28,218 nt of DNA, from NCBI GenBank assembly GCA_943323705.2, contig CALPIT020000006.1:1-28218 (forward strand), read 5' to 3'. A program made the position numbers and the translations under genes. Below are positions 17,701 through 26,549 of this stretch, in pieces (position 1 is the stretch's first letter; every line of letters starts with the position of its first letter). The DNA is from Streptomyces griseus (lineage in GTDB: Bacteria; Bacteroidota; Bacteroidia; Chitinophagales; Chitinophagaceae). The notes under the pieces were generated by a model that had not been told where the DNA came from, did not search any database, and saw nothing but the letters and a program-made list of their open reading frames with translations.

Positions 17701-19753
17701 TGATTGTGTTGGTAAAAGTGATGTTCTCACCTTCAGGAACTTGTGTAACACTTTGTGTTAATTGTAATGATGCACTTCCTAAAGTAAAATCAGCAACCTG
17801 ATCGGTAACACTTCCTGAAGAGCCCTGAGAAGCAAAGGCGCCCATACCTCTTCTTCTGAAAGCTTCCCAAATTACACACTGATGAATGCCATTGTATAAT
17901 ATCTGGTCCGCCTGAAGTATGGCATCTCTTGCATCAATAAATCCTGGGCTACAAGGTTGTAGCTTCATGCCTAATGTAACTAATTTCATTGCAATAACAT
18001 TGCCACCGGTTCCATTACCATTGTATAGATTGGGAGTAATGCTGCCAACTTGATTGATGATATTCCAAGTCATATCCCATAAAGCCGCACACCAGATTTC
18101 ACCCCTGTCATGTACGGCAGTTGATATCGTTGAAGCATAAACTTTGTTATTCACAGCGAAATTGGTACAGTATCTTTGAGAACGAATACCTGTAGAAGAA
18201 GAATTTTGTCCGACAGCATAAGTGCCAATACCTCTAGGAGAACTAAAGCCAGTGTTTAAAGTGGCAGTAGCCCAATTTTGAGTAAGCATCAATCCATAAT
18301 AATCACTCCAACCTTCTCCCATTTGTTCTTCGTTCTGCAAACAACCAGCTTGTGAAGGTCCGCCGGTTAATCGATTACTGATACCATGAGCCGCCTCATG
18401 ACAAATGATTCCATTATCTACGTCTCCATCTCTTTGTGGGTTACCACTCCATAAATACATTTGCATTCTGCCGCTGCCGCCATCAGGAGGTGTTGCAAAA
18501 TTGGCATTGTTGGTGCCGCCACCATCTTGAGCATCAGCCATTACATAATCATTTTGTGCCCCGCCACGTCCTAAATTATTTGCCTGAAAATTACCAGACA
18601 CCTCATCAAAACCATATTGATACATGATGTCGTGAATGATGTTATTCCAGTAAAACAAATTGGTAGTATTGAACTGTTGGTTTGGTGTAGGAGTAGTTTG
18701 TGTAGGTGCTACAGAAAAGCTAGGAATAAAATCGAATGATAGCGGATCAGCAGCACTTGTAGATGTTGCCGGCGTTCCGGTGCCATTGTTGCCGTTTCTG
18801 TCTTCCTGAGCCCATACATTATTTCCTCTCGTATAAATATAATCTGCAGATCCAGTACTGTGCCAATTTAGCGTGGTAGCATCGCCGGGAGCATTCGTCC
18901 AAGGATTGGTTCTTACTGCTGGTGTACCTCCTATGTGGCTTGGACTTTCAGCAGGATAAGGAACAACTCTGTAAGTAGCGTTGTTTATTAAAGACGGACT
19001 TAAACTTTTTCCATCGTTATTACTTTTGTTTAATGCATTCAAATCAAATATACCGTGACTTTTATTTGAAGCGCTTTTACTTTCCTTTTTAGCATTATTT
19101 TTATCTGAATGATCCCATTGGCAAAAAACAGTCAGATTGCTAACATCGATGGTTTTCATGTCAATAGCATTGATTCTCACTAGCCAATAATCAGAACTGT
19201 TGTTAGGAATAATATATACCTGCCATGCTAGTTCTACCTTCAAATTGTTTTTAGAGGGAACCCACATCAATTCTGCAGTAATGTTTTCTCTTGATATATT
19301 CATGTTGTCATAAACAAATAAACGACCATCATTTTTTATTTCTAGCAAAATAGGACGTTTACCTGAAGGAAGTTTTCTGTCGGCTAAAGCAGCACTAACA
19401 GCAAGATCTGCAGATATGCTAGGTACATTATTCTTTACAACACTTAACTTATCTATGTTTTTTATTCTTCCTCCGGATTGAGAAACCAGTTGGTCTCCTT
19501 TAAAAGCCAGCACTTCTATTTGGTTATAAACAGGCAAGCCAAGATAGCTTTGTTGTAAATAAACCATTTGAAGTCCCGACGAAGCGTCTTTATATGAGTT
19601 ACTGATTAGCGTTTGTTTCAATTCTGCCTCAGAGATTCCGATTGCAGATTTGTTTCTTTCAACAAGTAGCATTAATTTTTTATAATCTTGGTCTTGTGCG
19701 TGTAAAGCAAAAAATGAAATCATTGAAACAACAAGTAGTAAATATTTTTTCAT
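14720..19753 (-). CDS. Secreted M36 (fungalysin-like) metalloprotease with six Ig-like repeats and T9SS sorting domain
   Basis: I start it at the ATG at 19753 (1677 residues) because the longer frame begins with TTG and the shorter one gives a clean signal peptide (MKKYLLLVVSMISFFALHAQ). Next come a fungalysin/thermolysin-type propeptide (about 20-210) and the M36 peptidase (about 250-630). The zinc site is HEAAH (452-456; codons at 18386-18400) with the third ligand in GEGWSDY. Then come a DUF11-like domain (about 663-745), a jelly-roll/MAM-like domain ending in GIYVDDIAIRD (about 800-920), six Ig-like repeats (954-1504), a diverged seventh (to about 1583), and a T9SS sorting domain (YPNPNKGQF...). 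It should be exported by type IX secretion and degrade extracellular protein. Unlike its upstream paralogue it has no PA domain. Confidence 0.93.
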   Translation of the reverse strand: MKKYLLLVVSMISFFALHAQDQDYKKLMLLVERNKSAIGISEAELKQTLISNSYKDASSGLQMVYLQQSYLGLPVYNQIEVLAFKGDQLVSQSGGRIKNIDKLSVVKNNVPSISADLAVSAALADRKLPSGKRPILLEIKNDGRLFVYDNMNISRENITAELMWVPSKNNLKVELAWQVYIIPNNSSDYWLVRINAIDMKTIDVSNLTVFCQWDHSDKNNAKKESKSASNKSHGIFDLNALNKSNNDGKSLSPSLINNATYRVVPYPAESPSHIGGTPAVRTNPWTNAPGDATTLNWHSTGSADYIYTRGNNVWAQEDRNGNNGTGTPATSTSAADPLSFDFIPSFSVAPTQTTPTPNQQFNTTNLFYWNNIIHDIMYQYGFDEVSGNFQANNLGRGGAQNDYVMADAQDGGGTNNANFATPPDGGSGRMQMYLWSGNPQRDGDVDNGIICHEAAHGISNRLTGGPSQAGCLQNEEQMGEGWSDYYGLMLTQNWATATLNTGFSSPRGIGTYAVGQNSSSTGIRSQRYCTNFAVNNKVYASTISTAVHDRGEIWCAALWDMTWNIINQVGSITPNLYNGNGTGGNVIAMKLVTLGMKLQPCSPGFIDARDAILQADQILYNGIHQCVIWEAFRRRGMGAFASQGSSGSVTDQVADFTLGSASLQLTQSVTQVPEGENITFTNTITAGNCAGVTNFNLTDTLPTNVTYVSGGNYNSANRVVSFPVTIAAGQTQTYSFTVLVNNGAYYPTVTLFQDSANGPLTNYWTATNTRPTGIWSLSNSRAFSPTTSYFSNNLDTTSDQKLTLTNAVSLGAAPPPLSFRYWLNSESSYDGAVIEASTNGGTTWTDMQPNILFGGYIATMDATTLLAGRRAWSGSSGNKWIKTKVNLTPYANQDLKIRFRFTSDVGTTLEGIYVDDIAIRDQAVVEMQSNLYNTSNVRVALSDTFNIIMPPTACVAAVVSTDPTNTTVCAGSNTTFNVAASGNSNQYQWQVSTDGGLSYTSISGANSSTYTINATTAENNYRYRLIVTNDCPSRDTSAPAILTVTEPASITVQPVSQTLCSGNNASFGVTGINVNGYQWQVSTDGGVTFSSITNANAATLTLTNIDATMNNNQYQVLAIGCAPVPINSSIVSLTVNSAAAISAEPANQIACLGSDATFTATCTGSNLTYQWELSTDGGLTYSPISGATNSSLTISNVSATDDNNRYRIIAVSSDCPGDAVSNDAVLTISNAAVIANQPNDISVCSGTSATFSVNASGTGLSYQWQVSTDGGVTFTNINGETNNTITLNNINASLNGNQYQIVVNNTCSATGVVSSAAALQVLNATSISNQPSDVITCNNTAASFSVIAAGTSISYQWQMSTDGGVTYTDIAGETNSSLSVATVTTSMNSNKYRVVITSTSCNTVTSNPATLSVSTPASIGTQPNNVVVCENSNATISANAQGTSIAYQWQVSSNGGATFTNINGATSSTLDLATVTVSMNNNQYRLLVTESNCGSINSDVASLTVNALPQVTLTATPSNVVMPGQTISLNAVVTPAAATYTWYNNGNVINGQTSNAITLGENQTGNYNVSVTDNNGCTNSSAIVNVRDTILNYTFIYPNPNKGQFQVRFEGIPYNGQARTITMYDAKGSRVYRKAYRVSSSYEVMDVNVEQFSRGVYTLVLSDASGATLATGKVVIQ
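15240..16894 (-). repeat. Six tandem Ig-like repeats, about 276 bp each
   Basis: Six units of about 92 codons lie in frame inside the protease gene. Each has an early cysteine (VCAGS-like), the core YQWQVSTDGG, then TNI-GAT, then MNNN-YR and a later cysteine (NDCPS-like); the paired cysteines could form one disulfide per domain. On the plus strand the core appears as repeats of CCATCTGTACT-ACTTGCCATTG. A seventh Ig-like unit (to about 15003) lacks the QWQVSTDGG core. Confidence 0.9.
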
Positions 19754-19849
19754 CAGATGTAGTGAAGTTTTCAATAGTTGTTTTCTATTAAAATGGTTAT
19801 TGAATAAAAATCCCCCATAAGCTATGATTTAGCCTTTGGATTTTGCGTG

Positions 19850-19860
19850 CGTAAATTACG
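19850..19860. promoter_or_regulatory. Palindrome upstream of the M36 gene, shared with its paralogue
   Basis: CGTAAATTACG is an 11-nt palindrome with a single central base. It lies 96 bp before the ATG at 19753, and on the plus strand is preceded by GTG. The same site with T/A ends stands at a similar distance before the second protease. It may be an operator, or on the minus strand a variant -7 box (TAATTTAC versus TAnnTTTG). Confidence 0.45.
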
Positions 19861-19942
19861 GCTATTTTGTCAGAATGGAGAGCCTGTTGAGTTAAAAAAC
19901 GATGCTTTAAATTAAAAAATAAACAATTATACCTTTTTACAA

Positions 19943-19993
19943 TAAAAAAACTGCCGAACTAGAAAATTAAAGTCTTGAACGGCAGCATTTTTT
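19943..19993 (-). terminator. Rho-independent terminator after the larger protease gene
   Basis: On the minus strand CTGCCG (19985-19980 on the plus strand reads CGGCAG) pairs with CGGCAG (19956-19951) around a 23-nt loop and is followed directly by seven T. It begins about 20 bp after the stop at 20006. The plus strand also has a T-run (19988-19993) after the stem, so it might act in both directions. Confidence 0.75.
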
Positions 19994-20005
19994 GTATTAC
20001 AAGTA

Positions 20006-23000
20006 TTATTCTTTTACAATTTTCTTAGTAGCAATTTTATTTCCGTTTCCATCAGAAAGTACCAGCATATAGGTGCCTGCCGATAACTTTTTGATGACTA
20101 CTTCCATCATGTCAGATCCTATACTTAGTGTGTATTCTTTGTAATAAACTCTTGCACCTTTTGCATCAAACAATGTAATCGAACGTTTTTGATTGACATT
20201 ATTACTGAATTGTTGTACAAAAAATATACCGTTATTAGGATTTGGATATACAAATAAATCGCTAGTGGCAGAATCTGAAATAGTCATTTGATTAGAAATG
20301 TTATCACAGCCATTCAAATCTTTTGCAGTGTATGTTCCCTTATTTTCATAAGTAACATTGATAGTTCTGCCATTAGCTCCTGAAATGAGAATGCCATCTT
20401 TGTACCAATTGTAATTATTGCTTGCTGGAACGGATGTGGCCGTCAGAGTGGTCTGTAATCCTGGCAATAAATTTTGATAAGGAGAAGCTGTTACCGTTAC
20501 TACCGGAGACGCCAATACAGAAAGTAAGGCTGCGTTGGTAATGACACCACATGGTGTTGCAGTGGCTACAATTCTGTATTTGTTGTTATTCATCGAAGTG
20601 CTAATATTATTTAAACTAAGCGTTGCTGAAGTAGCACCTGTGATATTCGTGTAAGTAACGCCTCCATCTGTACTAATCTGCCATTGATAGGTTAAGTTGG
20701 TTCCTGTAATATCTGCTGTGAAACTTGCATCTGCACCTGCGCATCCACTGAAGTTTTGTGGAGCAGCGTTAACAGTTGCTTCAGGCAATACAGTCAGTGT
20801 GGCTGTTGATGAAGAATTGCCAATTGCCGAACAACTGCTGATTACGATTACTTGGTATTGATTGTTGCTCATACTTGTAGTTACATCCGTTAGCGTTAGC
20901 GTGTTGTTGGTTGCGCCATTGATATTAGTAAACGTAACGCCACCATCAGTACTCACTTGCCATTGATAAATTAGTCCAGGTCCACTTGCTGTTATCGTGT
21001 AATCTACACTGTTACCTGGGCAGCTACTGGCATTTACAGGTTGATTGATAATTGATGTTTGGTTGTTAACGAATAACGTAGCTGATGAGGAAGTTAGCGA
21101 AGGCGTACAATCACCCGAAATATTAACACGGTATTGATTGTTATTCATATCGATAGAGAGATTACTCAATTGAAGTGTAGCACTTACTTCGCCTGTAATG
21201 TTTGTAAATGTAATGCCACCATTTGTACTTACTTGCCATTGGTAACTGATATTGCTTCCAGAAACAGAGGCAGTAAAACTCGTATTGTTTCCAACACAAG
21301 ATGTTACGTTATTGGGTTGAGCTGAAATAGAAGCCTGTGCATTAACATTAAGGGTTGCTGCGTCAGATTGTAATGATGTTGATGCGCAACCTGCAACAAC
21401 AAGTCGGTATTTATTGCCATTCATACCTAAAGTAACAGCGCTGATATTTAATGTAATTGATGTTGCGCCTGCAATATCAGCATACGTCACACCGCCATCG
21501 GTACTCACTTGCCATTGATAACCCGAACCAGTTGCAGCTGCTGTGAATGTTGTACTTAGGCCTTCACAAACTGATGTAGTAACGGGTTGAGTTGCTACTA
21601 CGGCGTTACCTGATACCGTTAGTATGGCAGAACTAGAGGTTGCAGATGATGGACAATTGTTACTTACAATAGCTCTGTATCTGTTGTTGTTCATGCTGTT
21701 TGAAACATTAGACAAACTTAAGTTGCTTCCTGTAGCACCAGTAATGTCTGTAAAGCTAACACCTCCATCTGTACTTAACTGCCACTGATAAGTAACGTTA
21801 GTCCCAGTGGCACCAATAGAAAAATTAATGTTACTTCCTAAACAAGCATCAACATCAGCGGGTTGTGCACTTACGGCTGCAAGATTGTTTACAGTCAACA
21901 CCGCCTCATTGGAATTCAGTCCTGTTGCGCTACAGCTGAATAGTACAGCACGATAACGATTGTTATTCATTGCAGCATTTATATTACTTAATGAAAGTGT
22001 AGATGATGTGGCACCTGTAATATTCGAATAGGTAATACCACCATCTGTGCTAACTTGCCATTGATAAGTGATGTTCGTTCCGGTTGCAGCTACACTAAAG
22101 CTAACATCAGTGCCCTCACAAACCGCATTACTATTGGGTTGTGAAGTTAAACTTGCAGGATCACTGACAATCAATGTGCCTGCATCAGACAATACACTAG
22201 ATGAACAATTATTGCTGATTAAAACCCTGTATTTATTGTCGTTCATCGAAGAACTCACTGTGCTTAACACAAGACTTGAAGAAGTGGCGTTTATGATATC
22301 AAAGTAAGTCACTCCGCCATCTGTGCTCACTTGCCATTGATAAGTTAATGAACTTCCGGTTGCGCTAACTGAGAATGTTGCAGCACCACCAGTACAAGCG
22401 GGTGTGTTTGTTGGTTGAAAGGCAATACTGGCTTGATTGCTCACCGTTAATAAAACTGCATTTGAATTGATGGGTGTTAGATTACAACCTAAAATGACTA
22501 CACGATAAAGATTGCCATTTTGTGTTGATGCAACACCTGTAATGTCATAATTAGCATTCGTAGCACCTGTAATATTTGTAAAAGTTATACCACCATCTGA
22601 ACTCACTTGCCATTGATAGCTGATATCTGTACCGGCAGCGACAACAGAGAAGTTTGTATTTGCACCCACACAGGCAGTTTGTGCTGTAGGTTGTGCGTTT
22701 ATGCTTGCCGGTAAGTTGGTGGTAAGTGTTACACCTGTTGAAGTTACAGAAGATGGACAAGCATTGCTGATCAATACTCTGTACTTGTTATTGTTCATAG
22801 ATGCCGTAACAGCAGGAATAGTAAGCGTTACTCCTGTTGCGCCTAAAATATTTGTATAGGTGGCACCTCCATCTGTACTTACTTGCCATTGGTATGAGGG
22901 TGTTGTGCCATCTGCAGTAACACTGAACACTGCATCACTACCCACACAAGCTGTAACATTTGACGGTTGTGCATTTACAGCAACACTATTACAAATTGTC

Positions 23001-26000
23001 GTTTGAACAATTCTGGTAACCGTATCGCTATAACTGACTCTTGTACCTATATTGTTGAATAAGCTTGTTCTGATGTTAACCACTGGACTTCTTTCAACAA
23101 GAATGTCATCTACATACCATCCGTTGCCGCTGATAGTAGCATTTGAGCCAAATCTAAAACGTAATTTCGCATTTTGTCCTGCATAACTACTAAGGTTAAC
23201 TGAAGCTTTTTTAAATCCGTTTGAATTGCCCGACCATGCCCTTCTTGTTGCCAATGGACCAGATCCGGTAGCAATGGTTGCATTATAATATCCAACAGTT
23301 ATTTTGTTTGATAGATCCACCCAGGTAGTTCCATTGTCTGTACTTATTTCTACAACTCCTCCATCAAATCCTGCTTGTGAGTTATATAAATGTGAGAACT
23401 TAAGTGCTGATGTGCCTGTGCCCAATGTTAATGATGCTGTTTCTAGTTTTTGATCTGAGGTTGCTGCTGCATTTGGCGTGAATAGTGAATTAGGCGCACT
23501 TTGACTTTGTGTTGTAGAAACAGACCATGTGTTAGCTGTTGTTGAAGATGCTGTTACTGTTGAAGGTAATGTTGTACTTGTTACACGTTCATCAAGTAAA
23601 ATTTGAGGTGTAAAGTAACTGCCTGCATTCGCTGTTACAACAAAAGTAAATGCTTGTGATTGACCAGTTGTAAAGTTCACTGGGAAACTGATAACACGAG
23701 TTGCTGCATCATAAGTACCTCCAGAAACATAAGTCACGTTTGCAGGTAAAGTGTCTCTTAAAGTATAATTGGTAACAGGGCTACAGCTGTTAACTACTGA
23801 AGTGTAGGTAACCGTTTGTCCTTCTGCTACAGAATCTATATTCTGAGATTTTCTCATGGTAACAAATGGTGTAAAATCAGCTACCTGATCAGTAACACTT
23901 GATGATGATCCCTGAGATGCATTAATACCCATGCCTCGTCTTCTGAAAGCCTCTCTAATAGAGCAGTTGTAAGCGCCTCCGTATAAAATTGAATCTGCTT
24001 TTAAGATGGCATTTCTGCCGTCGATAAAGCCAGGACTGCATGGTTGTAGTTTCATGCCTTCCATCACGAGTCTCATAGCAATACTGTTGCCTGCGGTATA
24101 TCCAGTGTCATATATGCTATGGTTGATGGTACCTGTTTGTTGTATGATATTCCAGGTCATATCCCATAAAGTAGCACACCATATTTCACCAAGTTCATGA
24201 ACTCCTGATGGAATACTTGTAGCATAAACTAAATTATTTACAGTAAAATCAGTGCAATATTTTTTTGTACGAATACCAATTTGACTCGGCGTTTGTCCGA
24301 ACACGTAAGTACCTATTCCTCTTGGATTGGTAAATCCTGTTGTAAAGTTTGAATTCGCCCAATCTTGTGTAACCATTAACGAAATATAATCACTCCATCC
24401 TTCACCCATTTGTTCAGCATTGCCTAAGCAAGAAGCATTTGCGGGTCCACCGGTTAGACGATTGCTGATACCATGGGAATATTCATGACAAATTACGCCA
24501 TTATCAACATCACCATCAATTGCTTGCCCGCTTGATAAAGTGACATTCAGATTATTCGATAGTTGATTTTTCAATATCAAGCCATTGTCTATAGAAATCA
24601 TCACAGCAGGAATCGTTATGGTATTATCAGTTCCACCCATGATGATCGGACTGCCAACCTCATTGTTAACCATTACAACACCGATGGCTCCGGCATTTTG
24701 TGCATTCAAAACTTTATTCGTGAAATTGCAATTGCCTCTGTCTATCAAAGCAATTTTTCCAGTGACAGCATTTACAGGCGCTCCAGTGCAAGCCTCGTGT
24801 AAAGTTCCTGCAGCATTGTCGTTATAATAAACAACCTGCCCGGTAACTGGCCCCACGTTAATTAATTTATTTTCAGTACTGAAGCCACTTTCAATAGCTT
24901 GATAGGGCCCAGCAATTGAAGAAGGACTGTTTACAGTGAAACCTGGAACTGCATTCCATAAATACATTTGCATCCTGCCGCTACCACCATCAGCAGGAGT
25001 AGAGAAATTGGCATTATTGGTACCACTCCCATCTTGTGCATCAGCTAACACATAGTCATTTCCGTTGCCACCTCTTCCCTGATTGTTCGATTGAAAATTC
25101 CCTGCAGCTTCATCAAAACCATATAGGTAAGTGATATCGTGCATGATATTATTCCAATAAAATAAATTAGTAAGGTTGAACTGCTGATTGGGCGTTGCGG
25201 CTGTAGAATTTGTTGGTGCCACACTGAAATTTGGCGCAAAATTAAAACTTAACGGATCTGAGGGCGAAGTAGATGTAGCCAATATGCCATTACCATTGTT
25301 TCCGTTTACATCTTCTTGTGCTAATACATTATTTCCTCTTGTGGTGCCGTAATCAACTGCCCCTGTACTATGCCATTTTAGCGTTGTTGCGTTGCCGCTC
25401 GCTGCTGTCCATGGGTTGGTAACCAAATCCGTATTTGTTGGGCAGTGACTAGGACTTTCATACGGAAAAGGAACAACTCGATAAGAGGCACTGTTTACTA
25501 ATGAAGGCGCGTTTGTATTTTTGTTTTGTGATTGAGTATTTTCGAAAATAGTATTCAATGAAATCGTTTTTTTCTTGTTTGCTTTGGAGGCCATTACAAA
25601 GTTGGAACGATGCGCAATCTTGTTTTTTTCATTTTTATCCCAACCACAAAAAACAGTCAGGTTATTTTCACTGATAATGTTGCTGGTGTTGGCGTCAACT
25701 CTAATCATCCAATAATCTGAACTTGAGTTGGGTACCAAATAAACTTGCCAGCAAAGAATTACTTGTTTACCATCTAAAACCGGAACCCACATTAATTCTG
25801 CGGTGATGTTTTCATTAGCCACACCACATTTTCCAAAATCAAATTTTCTTCCGGGAATCAAAGTAGTGGAATGTAAAGAATTGAAATTGAATATTTTTTT
25901 TGATTTCAATGCTTTTGTAACTGCTTCTTCAGGCTTAACCGAAGGGAAAATACTGATGGTATTCACTTTTGATTTGATATCCGTAATTCTTTCCCCAAAA

Positions 26001-26275
26001 TTTGAAAATAGAATATCGTTTTTAAATGATAATGATTGCAACTGATTAAAAACTGAAAGTCCTTTATAGGTTTGTTGCAAATAGACCATACTCAAGCCCG
26101 AACTACTGCTTTGATAAGCGCTAGAAATAGTAGAATTTGTAATATCTTCTTCGGAAAGCCCTATTGCAGTTTTGTTTTTAACAACCAAATCAAAGGCTTT
26201 GGATTTTTCAATATCCTGAGCTTTTGGGCTTAAAAATAGCAAGGTAGTATAGACAAAAAGTAAAACTCTTTTCAT
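20006..26275 (-). CDS. Secreted M36 metalloprotease with PA domain, nine Ig-like repeats and T9SS sorting domain
   Basis: This is a paralogue of the following gene, 2089 residues from the ATG at 26275; the longer frame opens with TTG and adds 22 implausible residues ahead of the signal peptide MKRVLLFVYTTLLFLSPKAQ. Order: propeptide (about 20-225), M36 peptidase with a PA domain inserted (about 442-587, including KIALIDRGNCNFTNKV), then the zinc motif HEYSH (597-601; codons at 24473-24487) and GEGWSDY. Next are a DUF11-like domain (about 808-890), a jelly-roll/MAM-like domain ending in GWYVDDILVE (about 942-1065), nine Ig-like repeats (1094-1920), a diverged tenth, and a T9SS sorting domain (YPNPNNGIF...). 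The PA domain commonly shapes substrate access. It is first of the pair and ends at a clear terminator, so the two genes are probably transcribed separately. Confidence 0.93.
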   Translation of the reverse strand: MKRVLLFVYTTLLFLSPKAQDIEKSKAFDLVVKNKTAIGLSEEDITNSTISSAYQSSSSGLSMVYLQQTYKGLSVFNQLQSLSFKNDILFSNFGERITDIKSKVNTISIFPSVKPEEAVTKALKSKKIFNFNSLHSTTLIPGRKFDFGKCGVANENITAELMWVPVLDGKQVILCWQVYLVPNSSSDYWMIRVDANTSNIISENNLTVFCGWDKNEKNKIAHRSNFVMASKANKKKTISLNTIFENTQSQNKNTNAPSLVNSASYRVVPFPYESPSHCPTNTDLVTNPWTAASGNATTLKWHSTGAVDYGTTRGNNVLAQEDVNGNNGNGILATSTSPSDPLSFNFAPNFSVAPTNSTAATPNQQFNLTNLFYWNNIMHDITYLYGFDEAAGNFQSNNQGRGGNGNDYVLADAQDGSGTNNANFSTPADGGSGRMQMYLWNAVPGFTVNSPSSIAGPYQAIESGFSTENKLINVGPVTGQVVYYNDNAAGTLHEACTGAPVNAVTGKIALIDRGNCNFTNKVLNAQNAGAIGVVMVNNEVGSPIIMGGTDNTITIPAVMISIDNGLILKNQLSNNLNVTLSSGQAIDGDVDNGVICHEYSHGISNRLTGGPANASCLGNAEQMGEGWSDYISLMVTQDWANSNFTTGFTNPRGIGTYVFGQTPSQIGIRTKKYCTDFTVNNLVYATSIPSGVHELGEIWCATLWDMTWNIIQQTGTINHSIYDTGYTAGNSIAMRLVMEGMKLQPCSPGFIDGRNAILKADSILYGGAYNCSIREAFRRRGMGINASQGSSSSVTDQVADFTPFVTMRKSQNIDSVAEGQTVTYTSVVNSCSPVTNYTLRDTLPANVTYVSGGTYDAATRVISFPVNFTTGQSQAFTFVVTANAGSYFTPQILLDERVTSTTLPSTVTASSTTANTWSVSTTQSQSAPNSLFTPNAAATSDQKLETASLTLGTGTSALKFSHLYNSQAGFDGGVVEISTDNGTTWVDLSNKITVGYYNATIATGSGPLATRRAWSGNSNGFKKASVNLSSYAGQNAKLRFRFGSNATISGNGWYVDDILVERSPVVNIRTSLFNNIGTRVSYSDTVTRIVQTTICNSVAVNAQPSNVTACVGSDAVFSVTADGTTPSYQWQVSTDGGATYTNILGATGVTLTIPAVTASMNNNKYRVLISNACPSSVTSTGVTLTTNLPASINAQPTAQTACVGANTNFSVVAAGTDISYQWQVSSDGGITFTNITGATNANYDITGVASTQNGNLYRVVILGCNLTPINSNAVLLTVSNQASIAFQPTNTPACTGGAATFSVSATGSSLTYQWQVSTDGGVTYFDIINATSSSLVLSTVSSSMNDNKYRVLISNNCSSSVLSDAGTLIVSDPASLTSQPNSNAVCEGTDVSFSVAATGTNITYQWQVSTDGGITYSNITGATSSTLSLSNINAAMNNNRYRAVLFSCSATGLNSNEAVLTVNNLAAVSAQPADVDACLGSNINFSIGATGTNVTYQWQLSTDGGVSFTDITGATGSNLSLSNVSNSMNNNRYRAIVSNNCPSSATSSSAILTVSGNAVVATQPVTTSVCEGLSTTFTAAATGSGYQWQVSTDGGVTYADIAGATSITLNISAVTLGMNGNKYRLVVAGCASTSLQSDAATLNVNAQASISAQPNNVTSCVGNNTSFTASVSGSNISYQWQVSTNGGITFTNITGEVSATLQLSNLSIDMNNNQYRVNISGDCTPSLTSSSATLFVNNQTSIINQPVNASSCPGNSVDYTITASGPGLIYQWQVSTDGGVTFTNINGATNNTLTLTDVTTSMSNNQYQVIVISSCSAIGNSSSTATLTVLPEATVNAAPQNFSGCAGADASFTADITGTNLTYQWQISTDGGVTYTNITGATSATLSLNNISTSMNNNKYRIVATATPCGVITNAALLSVLASPVVTVTASPYQNLLPGLQTTLTATSVPASNNYNWYKDGILISGANGRTINVTYENKGTYTAKDLNGCDNISNQMTISDSATSDLFVYPNPNNGIFFVQQFSNNVNQKRSITLFDAKGARVYYKEYTLSIGSDMMEVVIKKLSAGTYMLVLSDGNGNKIATKKIVKE
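20516..22993 (-). repeat. Nine tandem Ig-like repeats, about 275 bp each
   Basis: Nine in-frame units of about 90-92 codons have the same layout as in the neighbouring gene: cysteine near the start, SYQWQVSTDGG core, TNITGAT, MNNN-YR, and a second cysteine. The sixth unit is two residues shorter in the core region (TGSGYQWQV). The final unit (to about 20290) is diverged and lacks the core. The repeated DNA makes slippage and unequal exchange with the six-repeat neighbour likely. Confidence 0.9.
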
Positions 26276-26359
26276 AAAAAGGTTATTGTAATAAATGAAT
26301 TTGTAATCAGAAGTTGACCTAGGGTTAAGGAAAGGATTCAATGGGTTGAAAAATAGGTG

Positions 26360-26370
26360 TGTAAATTACA
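26360..26370. promoter_or_regulatory. Palindrome upstream of the second M36 gene
   Basis: TGTAAATTACA is the counterpart of the site at 19850-19860, 84 bp before the ATG at 26275. The outer base pair changes from C/G to T/A, so the symmetry is kept. The wider match is GTG(C/T)GTAAATTAC on the plus strand. Confidence 0.45.
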
Positions 26371-26513
26371 TCATTTTTGATGAGTCCATTATAATTTCTG
26401 AGCATTTCAAAGTTTTTTTTAGTGCAAAAACCAAGTTCAAATTTGTTTAAAATACTTTTTATAAGAATTTCTTTAAAAATGGCACTATTTTTTTTGAATT
26501 TTTAGAGGTATTT

Positions 26514-26544
26514 TTTGTCATTAAGCTACTCGGCCTTACCTTTG
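26514..26544 (+). promoter_or_regulatory. atpA: Strong Bacteroidota promoter for atpA
   Basis: TTTG at 26514-26517, a 19-nt spacer, and TACCTTTG at 26537-26544 match both consensus elements and the usual spacing. Transcription would start near 26551 and give a leader of about 83 nt. This gives atpA its own promoter, separate from the F0 genes. Confidence 0.85.
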
Positions 26545-26549
26545 CGCCC

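Noticed and set aside
15456..18627. Several plus-strand open frames of 60-90 codons opposite the smaller protease gene
   Set aside because: They are antisense shadows of the Ig repeats and the M36 domain; the same frame recurs because the repeats recur, and none has a recognisable domain.
15240..22993. Regular repetition that might suggest a CRISPR array or a satellite
   Set aside because: The period is about 275 bp, in frame, with protein-level conservation (YQWQVSTDGG) and no short unique spacers.
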